Assembly (NCBI GenBank): GCA_020137815.1
Contig: CM035350.1
Location: forward strand, 10,018,947-10,082,946
Source: Hormiphora californensis
Lineage: Eukaryota > Ctenophora > Tentaculata > Cydippida > Pleurobrachiidae
DNA: 64,000 bases
Reading direction: 5' to 3'
The translations under genes and the position numbers were made by a program. The stretch's first letter is position 1. Each line of letters begins with the position of its first letter. The notes under the pieces are model-generated. The model was not told the DNA's origin. It was given only the letters and a program-made list of their open reading frames with translations, and searched no databases. Shown here piece after piece: positions 34,501 to 44,881 of the stretch.

Positions 34501-35656
34501 CAAGACAGACCGGCACCATAGCAACACAGACCGGCACCATAGCAACACAGACCGGCACCATAACAACACAGACCAGCACCATAACAACACAGACCAGCAC
34601 CATAACAACACAGACCGGCACCATAGCAACACAGACCGGCACCATAGCAACACAGACCGGCACCATAGCAACACAGACCTGCACCATAGCAACACAAACC
34701 GGCACCATAGCAACACAGACCGGCACCATAGCAACACAGACCGGCACCATAGCAACACAGACCGGCACCATAGCAACACAGACCGGCACCATAGCAACAC
34801 AAACCGGTACCATAGCAACACAGACCGGCACCATAGCAACACAGACCTGCACCATAACAGCACAGACCTGCACCACAGCAACACAGACCGGCACCATAGC
34901 AACACAGAGTGTGCGAACCAGACAATGTACTTCCAAGAGACAAGATCGACCCGATCCAATTCTATCAGTAGTAACTCTGACCACTCATCCATATCTGGTG
35001 GGACAAGTCACAAGCGACGTGACACAAGTCTGATGAAACTGGCTGTATCTAACCACATGCAATCAATTGTATCAGGTTCCACCAAGGCGATACACCCAGA
35101 GGGAGGCGATCCTTGTGACAATCGACCCCTCCTATCCAGCCTGCCTCTCTATCAAGATGTGTCTGCTGTGAAAAAGAGGGCAATCAGTATCTCTCCCCAC
35201 AAAATGCCTGCTGCTGCTGTAAGATCTCCAACCAGCACCTCTCCCCACAAAATGCCCGCTGCTGCTGTTAGGTCACCACCCAGCATCTCTCCCCACAAAA
35301 TGCCTGCTGCTGCGGTAAGGTCACCACCCAGTATCTCTCCCCACAAACTGCCTGCTGCTGCTGTTAGGTCCTCACACAGCACCTCTCCCCACATTATCTC
35401 CAACATTTCCAACATAGACCAGAGTGTAACAGAGGACAGCGACACCTCAACCTCTGGTATCGAGCTGACTAAGACAAGTAGGGTGGATATGTCTTGTATT
35501 GTAGCCAACAGTGATGAGGACTCACTAGGTTCAGATGTGGTGCTAACCCCTGCCCTGATGTATCCACAAGGACAGTTCTCAGAGGACGGTCTGGAGTATG
35601 GGACAGACCTGGCAGGGGATTTATTAGCAGAAAACAGACAGTACCAGTTATACTGA
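28562..35656 (+). CDS. Unrecognised 2079-aa repeat-rich protein, 6 exons
   Basis: Exons: 28562-28599, 28712-28818, 28962-29129, 29352-29521, 29632-29789 and 30058-35656. Phases agree throughout, totalling 6240 nt. The N-terminal ~220 residues look folded, with two Cys-rich clusters (CSDCSRCYVCD and CYEPHPDCNPCYPC) and helical segments such as RKVLEKFADLILAVVLKQL. The large last exon is low complexity. It contains five KRVSSLEN-type units, a Glu run of about 40 residues, eleven to twelve 12-residue units of the VRYHDNQDVTQG type (32030-32420), a Lys-rich patch and a coiled-coil segment (about 33500-33780). Then come HHGNTPQQQ units (34057-34310), 25 units of HHSNTDR type (34387-34912) and four to five SPHKMPAAAVRSP units. 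The His-rich arrays could bind metal. I cannot name an orthologue. Conserved-looking islands (SEYMRAFSPLYSN, the coiled coil) suggest a scaffold or cytoskeletal role only weakly. Confidence 0.75.
31150..31315 (+). repeat. GAGGAGG coding repeat (poly-Glu)
   Basis: GAG-rich tandem sequence encoding VEEGGM/GEEGGM units followed by an almost pure Glu/Asp run inside the repeat-protein gene. Confidence 0.9.
32032..32424 (+). repeat. 36-bp coding minisatellite (RYHDNQDVTQGV)
   Basis: Eleven to twelve tandem 36-bp units with few mismatches in the last exon of the repeat-protein gene. The core GTTACCATGACAAC encodes R-Y-H-D-N and resembles an RFX X-box. Confidence 0.95.
34057..34912 (+). repeat. 27-bp and 21-bp coding minisatellites (HHGNTPQQQ, HHSNTDR)
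   Basis: Two adjacent arrays. About nine 27-bp units (34057-34310) are followed, after a Lys-rich spacer, by 25 units of 21 bp (34387-34912). Both keep the core CACCATRGCAACACA. Homogeneity is high, so turnover by slippage or unequal exchange is probably recent. Confidence 0.95.
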
Positions 35657-35945
35657 CAACTGACAAGATAGCTGCTGCAGTTAACTGCAGTTGTTGCCTG
35701 GTAACCATGACAATGACATTAAAATATCAATACTCTGAGACACTGTGAGACATTGTGAGAGATGTGGTAGACCCACGTATTGGAGAATTGATTGTAGCTG
35801 TATTTTTTATGTAGATGTAGTTGTAGGACACCTTGTATTGTCTGTCGCTGCTGTGCCACTCGATGACACAGACAGAACTTGTATTACAAGTTGTAGCACT
35901 TTTGACTTTGAATTGAGAAACTTAGGTTTAGGAATTTATATTTAA

Positions 35946-36827
35946 CCCTTTGGAGACGATTGGGTCACAGGTGACCCAGTACTTTGAACCCATTTAGCGT
36001 CTTTATAGATCATGTTTGAATGTTTTAAGTTGTTTCCAGGGTTGAAACATACATTTTTCTACCATTTTGAGGTCGTTTTGAGCCTCTGAAGTTGTCGAAT
36101 TCGGAAAACAGGGCTAAAACAGTGCATTTGGTAGGCAAAATGGGTAGTTTAATGGCCATATCTCAAAATTGGTACGAGTATGCTTAAAATGGACTTGGAA
36201 AATGCAAGAAAAGTGTGTATTTTACCCCGGGGTAAAGTTTCAGGGTGATATTACAAATTTTGTACCTCTCGGAGGCCTTCAAAGTGCTGGGTCACCTGTG
36301 ACCCAATCGTCCCCTAACGCTAAAACAGAAATTTGCATTTTACGAGCATTTCTAAAGGAATGGCCGCCGATAAATGTCTAAAACGGCATTTTTTAAACAG
36401 GTGCTAGCGACTAACCGACTCTATCATTGATATCTCAACATCATAGGAAGTCGATGAAAAATTTTTTGAGATCCGTGCTCCTTCATAAAATTTTTCATCT
36501 CGGCCAATTTTGAAATTCTAAAATCGGCTACAGATGAGATAGAGAGGTCCATAGGGTGTGCAAAATGTGCAGAATGGCCGGGTTTGTATAAGTGTTATGA
36601 AGAAACATAGGGCCTAAAATGAGCGGTTTTCGAGTTATGGTGCAAAATAGCTGCGAAATCTCAATTCCTGTTTTAGCGTTAGGGGACGATTGGGTCACAG
36701 GTGACCCAATAGAAATACAGGTGGTAGAACCAAAATTCCTTTTCCTGCGTTCAAGTAGGTTCAAAGTAAGTGTCTCCAGAAAGTTTTAGAGAATTCTGTC
36801 GACAGGGGGCTTATCGTCCCCAAAGGG
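35946..36827. mobile_element. piggyBac-like non-autonomous element with TTAA target duplication
   Basis: The element is 882 bp, flanked on both sides by TTAA (35942-35945 and 36828-36831). The left end begins CCCTTTGGAGACGAT and the right end is its near-perfect inverse (ATCGTCCCCAAAGGG). TTAA duplication and CCC termini are diagnostic of the piggyBac superfamily. It has no transposase ORF. Inside it, the 18-bp palindrome TGGGTCAC(2)GTGACCCA occurs three times, next to the left end (about 35960), near 36288 and near 36690. A 45-bp segment around the last two copies is itself inverted. Confidence 0.8.
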
Positions 36828-37052
36828 TTAAATGTGTCCGAGTATTCCATTGAATGTTAATCAATTTGACTTTGAATTCATTTGAAGCGAATCCTTTATT
36901 TCTGTGTTAAAGAATCAGACATCCAATGACGTCATATCATGACATCATGCACTTTTGTAACGCGCAAATATTAAACGCGGCGCGTGATCAAGTGAAACTG
37001 AAAATCAAGCGCGCGCGTTACGTCCGCGTCGGTGCATCTCAGCCCTCCGAAA

Positions 37053-37290
37053 AGGAAAACGTTAAAACCCCAACACCGGGGGCAAATGATCGAACCCAAT
37101 GTGAATGAGACTCATCGCGATTAACTCTTCATACGGTTACCCCCTTTTTCTCTTCGGCAGCTTCTCTTCGGCTGTCGGAAAGTGATGCCTTGGGCACGTC
37201 GCGCCCCCCATGTTCGTGCGCCCGTAGGGCGATCCCCTACGGGGCTTGCCTGCTTCGCAGGAAAGTGATGCCAATCGGTGTTGGGGTTAG
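37053..37290. repeat. Small inverted-terminal element, possible MITE
   Basis: The segment begins near ACCCCAACACCGGG and ends near CGGTGTTGGGGT, a 12-bp inverted repeat. It contains two copies of GGAAAGTGATGCC and a hairpin CCCGTAGGG(4)CCCCTACGGG. No ORF. The boundaries are approximate. Confidence 0.45.
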
Positions 37291-37320
37291 TGAATTTAAA
37301 AAAAAAAAAAATTAAAACTT

Positions 37321-37866
37321 AAAATGAAAAATCAAAAATCTGGATGCCTTTCATTGCTAACAATTCGTAGTTTTAGTGCGCGCGACGGGTTAGGGCTATC
37401 CGTTAGGGTCTGGTTAGGGTTTGGTTTGGGGTTATCGGTTAGGGCTATCGATTCTCTAACAGATACCGTTTAGTTTATTCAAATTAGCCATGTGGTTGCG
37501 TGGCTATAGCCGTTTGAAAAAAGTCGGTCTAAGTGTACTCTTTTGGTAACGCGCACCTGTAAACACGCTGCAAGGCACCCAGATTATAATCGCGCCCGTT
37601 AAAATCTGGGTGCCTTTCATTGCTAACAATTCGTAGTTTTGGCGCGCGACGGGTTAGGGCTATCCGTTAGGGTCTGGTTAGGGTTTGGTTTGGGGGTATC
37701 GGTTAGGGCTATCGATTCTCTAACTGATACCGTTTAGTTTACTCAAATCGGCCATGTGGTTCCATGGCTATAGCCGTTTGAAAAAAGTCGGTCTAAGTAT
37801 ACTCTTTTGGTAGCGTGCACCTGTAAACAGGCTGCAAGGCACCCAGATTATAATCGCGCCCCTCCG
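37321..37866 (+). repeat. Two tandem copies of a TTAGGG-bearing MITE-like family
   Basis: Two copies of about 270 bp (about 37321-37593 and 37594-37866) lie head to tail. Each starts with AAAATCTGGRTGCCTTTC and ends with AAGGCACCCAGATTATAA, an inverted terminal repeat. Internally each has several GGTTAGGG-type units, then CGGCTATAGCC-like sequence and GCGCACCTGTAAACA. Further copies lie at 47893-48143, 49637-49905 (inverted), about 50147-50300, 52067-52197 and 52236-52437 (inverted). Confidence 0.8.
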
Positions 37867-37899
37867 AAAAACTTTCAGTGTTTTTAAGTTTTGCAAACA

Positions 37900-37960
37900 G
37901 TTTTGAAAAGCGCTGCCTTATCCCGCGGGGCCAGCAACGTTTGGTCGTTTGCCAACAAAC
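37900..37960 (-). repeat. Short repeat (TTGGCAAACGTTGCTGGCCCC family)
   Basis: A segment reading, on the minus strand, ACGTTGCTGGCCCC then GCGGGATAAGGCAGCGC. Related copies lie at about 47789-47836 and 49911-49965, each close to a copy of the TTAGGG-bearing family. The two families may be parts of one larger element. Confidence 0.6.
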
Positions 37961-38901
37961 AGTTTGAAAAGAAAAGAAGAAAAAAAAGGAACACGACTGT
38001 GTGGGTGTACCATTATATTGTTGTGTTTGAAAAGTGCTTTCTCGCATGCAATGGATCCCAATTCCCAGATCCCTGTTTGTTTTGTTCAAACCCGGGGCAC
38101 GGGGAGGGTCGAACAAGCCAAATCCCTGTCAGTGGTGCTCTCGGGGGCGAAGAAAGCCCAGTGTCCAGGACCCACTTTTTGGGAGAAAGAAGAGAAGAAA
38201 GCTTTCTGCAGCTCTGGATCAAATTTCTTTTCGTGAATGAAAGCCCCTGGGTCAACTTTTCTGTGGGTCTTGTGTTTTGGCATACTGGGACAGTGCCTCA
38301 TGGCCCCTCTGGCCTCTACCCTTTGCCGACAGCTGTAACAGTAATCGCTCCCATGTCTGGATCATCCTATAATACGGAGCTACTAAAGTCGGGTGGCGTG
38401 CGAGTTTTTATTTGCACGTCGGAAACTTGTTTTCGCTCTCACGCCTTTATTTCTTGACCAATTACGTCAAACCAAAGTTTTACGGACTCACCAAATTATG
38501 CTCTTTCCGATGATATGCGATTTTTTGCCGAAAAGTGAGAGCAAGTGGGGGCTGTCACGCGCAAATACGACGCCACGTGTGAAAAGGGGGTGACAGTTTC
38601 AAAAAATCCGACTTTAGGCTAGTAGTACTAGCCCGAGTAAAACTAGCCCGAGTAATACTGTTATACCCGTCCTCTTTCCCCCAAAATAGGCCCTGCTGCT
38701 GCCCAAACATGGGAAGTGAATGGGGAAAATATTAGTCTTGGTAATGTTCAGATGATTACTAATTCCTTGATAATGTTCAGATTTTTTGAAAAAAAAACCT
38801 GATTGACCGGGCCCAATAATATAACAATAAGGGTAATCAGTACCTACATAAAAAATAATGTTCAGATGATAACTAATCCCATCACTATACTTAGTATCAG
38901 G

Positions 38902-41278
38902 ATGAGGGAGAGTGCCTGGATAGAGGTAAGGGAGATGACATGGTCTCAGCGGCTGATGAATCTAGCAGTGTTAGCATTCTTCATTGTTATCTGTATGGGA
39001 GGGGGAGGTCTCATGGGGGCCATCACTGTTAACGATTTTGGGGACGAGAGTGAGTGGTACGGAAATCTAACTAAGCCTGACTGGAACCCTCCCTCTGCTG
39101 TATTTGGCCCAGTTTGGTCCTTGTTATACCTCCTGATGGCTGGTGCAGCATTTTTTGTTTGGAGGGAAACTGGTTTCTGTAAACAAGTGAGTTGTAAAAC
39201 GCAGTGTGGTACGTGTTATGTTAGCCACACATAAATTTCTTCTTATTGTGCTTGTGAAGAGTGTGTTATAGTGTGTAGCACTGTGAAGCGTGTTTGTAAT
39301 GCAGCATTGTTATGGGAGTGTATCAGGAAACTGCTCTGTGTTACAATGTGTTATTAAACAATTGGGGTCACGCTTATAATTGTTTATCAAATATCAAAAT
39401 AAATGAATCAATAAGAATTGACCAATCGGCTGTTTTTGAGTCGCATAGTTCTGATACAATGAAATAGTGTTTATTTAGGACTGTAGACGACTCGCAGATT
39501 TTTTTTCAGGAAAGATAATACGGGACGGTTTCGACGTTTAACGTCATCAAAACTTTTCAACACTACTTTAAACAAATTCATTTGAGCAGATGATGACGTT
39601 AAACGTTGAAACCGTCCCGTATTATCTTTCCTGAAATAAATCTGCGAGTCGTCTACAGTCCTAAATAAAAACTATTTCATCGTATCAAAATAAATCGCAT
39701 TATTTCATTCCACTTCTCTCACCACTAAAATTAGGCTGAAGAATCGGTAGACCCTCGTATGTGACTTGTTGTTGTATGTGACTTTCCTATTCAATATTCA
39801 TGCTATTGGATAAACATTAGATCACGATCTGTGTGTGTGTCTCTTCAGATGAATACTGAATCCAGTAACTTGATACCCCCGCTAAGAGTTCTTATAAACA
39901 GGGGGGGGGGACAACTAGGTTCATATTACCAAGGAATGTTCCTATATCATTCACTGTCTCGGAGAATTACACATGACATTGTGAGCTCCTTTACAACAAG
40001 GAACAGCTTTCATTGGTTGGTGGGAAATAGTTGTCTCGTTCACACTACTGAATAGAGAACTGAGTGAGCGTCACCAAAGTTGGCTGCACTTCTGAATTCA
40101 CCATACTACTCAGTACGTGGTTTTACCACACAGTAAAATGAGGTGTTATAGTAGTTCAATACTGTGTTATAGTTCAGAGTAGGATGATCACAGTCTCTGT
40201 ACTACGCATGTGTTTACATCAAGTGTCCAGATGTATGTGACATGTGGTCATCAAGTGAGGGATTGTGGCAGCAATGTATGTGTGGAACGTGGCTATTGTT
40301 TGTTATGTGAGAGGGACAAATGACATCTCAAAATAAACAATCAATTACCCAACATGCAAAGCTTGTAATGTAAACATAATACACAGCATGGGGGGCGCCT
40401 GGTACTGAATACTGAATAAAAACGGCAAGTTTATCTACCGCCATCAAATTCGATTACACTCGAGAGGTGCACATACCACTGACCACACGCACAGCACTAC
40501 TATTACAAAAACACGTAACCCCGCATGCTCCAACTAACTCCGATCCCCCTTTCAGCCCCTTCCTCTGGTGGTTTTCTTCATTCAGCTGGCACTAAACTTT
40601 GCCTGGGTTCTCATCTTTGGAAAGGCCCACGACCTCCTTGGGGTAAGTAATCACTATCTATCTAGATAGATAGAAGTAATCACTGTAGTGCGGTAATAAG
40701 GTTATGTGGCTCACTCTGTGAGGGCTCGTTAGTCCAAGTAGTAGGGCGCCAGGGTTTGGTGTCAAAGTTTCTGTATATGGGCAGGATGAGCAATATTTCT
40801 CTGTACGTGTGGGCCGGAGACTCACTATTTATTAAACGTCACATCGTCATGCATTGATGATCGACCGTTCAACGAGCTCGAACGTCTAAAAGTTCGACCG
40901 ATCAGTAACTTGCTGATTGCTTTTTACCTTGAAATGGAATGCTGTAACGCGCGACATCAAAATAGTAGGGACAATAGCGCGCGTAGTCACATACAGCCAC
41001 AGCGCTGACAATCGTTCGGCAGTTTGAGAGACTTTCTCTGCAGCTCTCTCAGAGAGAAGACTCCAAACTCACCGAGTCAGGCATCTAAACCATCCTTCTT
41101 TCAGGGTGCTATCGAGATTCTAGTCCTGTGGGTGGCGATTGTGGCAACTATGGTTCTGTTTTTCCGAGTCAAGAAATGGACCGCTCTCCCTCTTTTCCCT
41201 TACCTCTGCTGGGTCACATTTGCAACCTGTCTCAGTTGGACTATCTGGGATCTGAACAAGAAAAACCCAAACATTTAG
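38902..41278 (+). CDS. TSPO: TSPO / MBR family protein, 3 exons, 181 aa
   Basis: Exons 38902-39186, 40556-40642 and 41105-41278, all in phase 0. The five-helix TspO/MBR fold can be followed. The first helix is LAVLAFFIVICMGGGGLMGA. Then comes the family signature around WYGNLTKPDWNPPSAVFGPVWSLLYLLM, followed by LALNFAWVLIFGKA, a further hydrophobic helix (ILVLWVAIVATMVLFF), and the last helix ending in WTIWDLNKKNP. The length compares with about 169 residues in mammals. Family knowledge places it in the mitochondrial outer membrane, binding porphyrin and cholesterol-like ligands. An upstream in-frame ATG exists, but MRESAWIEVREMTW at 38902 follows an acceptor-like TTAGTATCAG, so this start is preferred. 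Confidence 0.88.
39452..39686. mobile_element. Foldback MITE, ~95-bp inverted arms
   Basis: The two arms are near-perfect reverse complements from TGATACAATGAAATAG inward through GGACTGTAGACGACTCGCAG and ACGGGACGGTTTC to GACGTTAAACGT. They enclose a loop of about 40 bp. The element lies in the first TSPO intron and has no ORF. Confidence 0.85.
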
Positions 41279-41691
41279 AGAGAGAGGACCAGAGGACGCC
41301 CCGTTGGGGGAGAGAGAAATAGACTCTGAGTGTGTAATGTTGATTGTGTCAAATCCGGGTCTATAAATTGACATGTGGTCAGAAGACAATTAATATGTTA
41401 CTGTTTGTCCCTAATTAAACTCAGACTTGCTAGGGAACCCTTGTGTAATCAAGGGACTCTCCCTACAATATATGACCTTCAGTAAATGAGTGGGGGACGG
41501 TTTATTTTTATTGGATATTAGCATGATTAGGACAGTGTAATCAAAATTAAACAAGTTATCTTTATAAGAGCGAAGTCTATCAATTTGAACAATATTTACA
41601 CACTATCACTTATTAGTACAGAATATATCCTATCAAAAAGGGTCCCTGTGTTAAAGAGGGTCTATAAAGGGTGTCCCCTAGGTTCAATGTT

Positions 41692-44600
41692 TTAGAAAAT
41701 ATACCGGCTAGATCCGGCCATCATATCATTGTTATTATATCCACTCCCTCCTCCTCTATCATCACTACTACTGCCTCCCCCACTACTACTACTCCCCTGA
41801 CCACTGCTCCCTCCCCCCTCACTACCACTCTCCTCTCTGAGAACACGAAGGTTCTGGTTTAGTATATCGGTCAGGTCTGATAGGTCCAGATCCTGGGCAG
41901 GCAGGTGAACCTCGTGGCGCTGATAGAACAGTAGATGAGGTGTATCTAGGTCCATTTTAGGTTCGTTAATTAGGTCTCTCTCCTCTAGAGATACTGTTGA
42001 GTCGTTAAAACACAGACTCCTATCTAGCAGGGAGCTGGTGGAGGTTGAGGGTAGACCGTATGTGTAGAAGTGTCCACTGTCTGTAGTTGACCCACTGTGT
42101 ACCACAACAGCATAAAGTCTATAATCCCCTCCCTCTACCACGCTGTGACCTGTAACCGGACTCCTTTCTAGGCCAATGGAAGCTGGGATAGTGACCTTTG
42201 TTAGGTGTTTAGTCCGACACCCTTTATCTTTATCAAATGCTATTCTATCCAGAGTAAAGATAAGGGAGCCAGGTAGTTTGGTAAGGTGGGTATGACGGGT
42301 AGCATCAGTTTTACCCCCACACCGCTCACAGTGGTACTGATTTTCTCCAGTTAGGATCTCCGGGGCAAAGGTCCTGTCAACTAGATCTGGAAGTGAGATT
42401 CTCTCAGCGCCGTTACATGGTAGAGATAGAAAGAAGAAGGTCTCATCTCGAGAGGAGACAACTTCACAGTCACCACAAACAATTCGAATTTGCTGTGTTC
42501 CTTGGAAGTTCTTTTGGATTATCTGACTAGGTTCTGAGAGTGGGACTGCAGGTTTGGGAAGGAGGGAGTGCCTCCTATATTGGTCAGCCTCTCTAGATCC
42601 AATTAGTCTCCCTCCCATTAACCCAGACACAGCCCCCTCATCTCTTCCATCCTCTCCTACTACCCTTATCTGCCCAGAAGCCGTGGTACCTGACCCAATT
42701 ATATCGAACATGTGTCTGAGCAATTCGGCTGAGTCCTGTTGGGATCCAATAGTAAACCAGGGTGGTCTGACAGTGTGGAACAAAGTGTCAGGAGATAGGG
42801 ACCGGCGGATAGAGTAGGATAAATTCAGAAATATTCTCCGTAGCTCTGTCAGGACACTTGATTCTATTTTATTGAATATCACATCATGCTGGAAAGGTAC
42901 TGATAGCCACAGTGCCTGAATCAGACTATTGAAGTAGCATGTGTTACCAAGGTTAGTAAATCCAACACCCCGACCTCCAACTAACTGGGATTTAGTGAGG
43001 GTCTCGTGCAGTTCTATCCAGTTATTTGTTTTGTCTGCAACATTGTACAATCGAGTGAAATGAGGGAATCTGTGCATCAGACAGTTTAGTGTTTTAGATA
43101 CCCCTTCCCTTCTCTCCATTGCAGCCAGCTGGGTGAAGTGTTTATGAACAAGACAGGGGAGTGTTGGTTTAGAAGGAGCAGGTCCCCAACTAGTGAGAGA
43201 GAGTTATCTGATATCGTCCCTACTGCAAGGAGTTGTTCCACTATTCGTTCTGAGTGGTGCAGCACTACTAGAAACCTCTTCTCCCTTGCTAGTCCTCTAT
43301 GTAGCCCCATAACCCAGTGAGATAGTGAGACACCCCGACATTGTAGAGATGTTAGGTTGTCTAGACACCGGGTTAGTTCAGTATCCCCCAGGGAGGATAG
43401 GAATTCAGAAGTAGCAGTTGTTACAGTAGTAGTGTCCGTTATAGAGGACAGGATCTGACCCTGAAATGGAGTGTGATAGTTTGGAAACTTCCAAATAAAA
43501 GTTTAGTTTAGCAAAACAATTATGAGCTGGGGTTATTTATACACAACGTTACCTGTGCTATTGACAGTTTCCCTTCTGCTAGTGTCCCTGCAATGAGCTT
43601 TAGAGCAGTCACCAAACCCTCCTGACTCCCCACAATCTGACTGTGCCACTCCTGGAGGGGGAGATAGTGGTTTGTTTGTCAAGGGTGGGGTGTCGAATGG
43701 ATTGTTTGTTTGTGAATTCTTTGATCGAACCCTCACAGTGCGCGTTGAGTGTGCGCGTTCTGCGCCGTCTGGCCTGCACCGACCACCCCGCGCCGTACGT
43801 CATTACTCCACTACTCCCTATCACCTTACCGTTAGTTTCAGTGTTCTGTCCGCCTGGCCACAATACCTCACACACGTCTCAGTATAATCCGTGTGAGATG
43901 TGAACCATTCAGGTGACAGGACAGGGAGGATCGAATCAAGGTCAGGTGACTCAAATGAGAGCTGTTTAGAATTGGACAATAGTTCTGCCAGCTGGCGCCC
44001 CTGCAAAAACAACAAGTTACACACGAACATACAGTCTTGAGACAATCAAATGTCAGAACTCAGACAGTTTTGACAACTTGGTTCCCAAAATAGCTCTAGT
44101 CAAAATTTGACAATCATTCCCTCTCTCTCTTCTCCTTCCTCTCTCCCTACCCCAGCTTTGTCAACCATTTCTCTCTCTCTCTCCCCTGTCACCCCTTAAC
44201 TAACCGTCTGGTGGGGTATTGGTTTATTTGAGGAAGTTGTTTTAGAGATAAGTTTGCACCGCAGTCCCGTCATCTCGTGATTGCAGTGAGAACATCTTGA
44301 TACAGCACCAAACACTTTCCAGGGGTGACTCTGGGGAAGAATGGGTTAACAATGTTAATATTCCTTATAGTCTGGTGGAACAAAATGAATCATTGAATCC
44401 CCACTGTCCCTACGTTACTTTGTGTGGATCACACCGTCTGTGAGGGGTCGGTAGATCAAATGTTACTCACCCCATGTAGTATAATCACTACAACGACTGC
44501 TAATGTCCGTGTCTCACTACTGCTTCCATTCCCTAGATGATCCAGACATACTCCCAGAACAGCCTCCGCAGAAGACTGATCAAGACGTTGTAGGTGAGGT

Positions 44601-44767
44601 CTGAGGGTCTGTATCAGAACTAGTTTCTCAGAGTGGGATTTATCCACTGACAACACTCCCCGAACTATTCCATCCATACACCCCCTATTATACTGGGATG
44701 GAAGTGTTACAAGTGTTACTACATTAGTCGTGAGAGAAATGTGAAGAGGTAGACAATCAGTTGTCAT
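41692..44767 (-). CDS. USP35/USP38-like ubiquitin-specific protease, 4 exons, apparent frameshift
   Basis: Exons on the minus strand: 44767-44471, 44000-43830, 43651-43553 and 43460-41692. The first three are whole codons. The last is one base short of frame. The catalytic domain has the Cys box GFTNLGNTCYFNSLIQALW, a Cys pair pattern (CGDC, CERC), APEILTGENQYHC, the His box VVVHSGSTTDSGHFYTYG and CFNDS. APEILTG(D/E)NQY and the C-terminal aromatic ending match USP35/USP38 enzymes, which remove ubiquitin from signalling proteins. Between VGDLLLLNQHSPV and HKHFTQLAAMERREG (near 43141-43160) the frame shifts by one base, although both sides are conserved. The product is about 780 residues against about 1020-1040 in vertebrates, so the N-terminal part is shorter. 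The ATG at 44767 is only 114 bp after LSM2. Confidence 0.8.
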
Positions 44768-44881
44768 GAGGGGGGGGGGGGAAGAGAAACGAATGAAAAT
44801 GTATTGAGTTCATTTTTAAAATGGTTGTTTTGTAATATAAAGAATTAAATAGCATTAAAAACAAGTGTCTCTGTGTCCCCT

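Noticed and set aside
34031-34984. Long open frames on the minus strand and in other frames over 34031-34984 (Val/Cys-rich products)
   Set aside because: They are shadows of the 21-bp and 27-bp coding repeats. A repeat unit divisible by three without stops stays open in several frames. The plus frame continues a spliced gene in phase.
38393-38617. A complete second copy of the 51058-51275 MITE upstream of TSPO
   Set aside because: Only the right end matches clearly. The supposed left end near 38387 shares too few bases.
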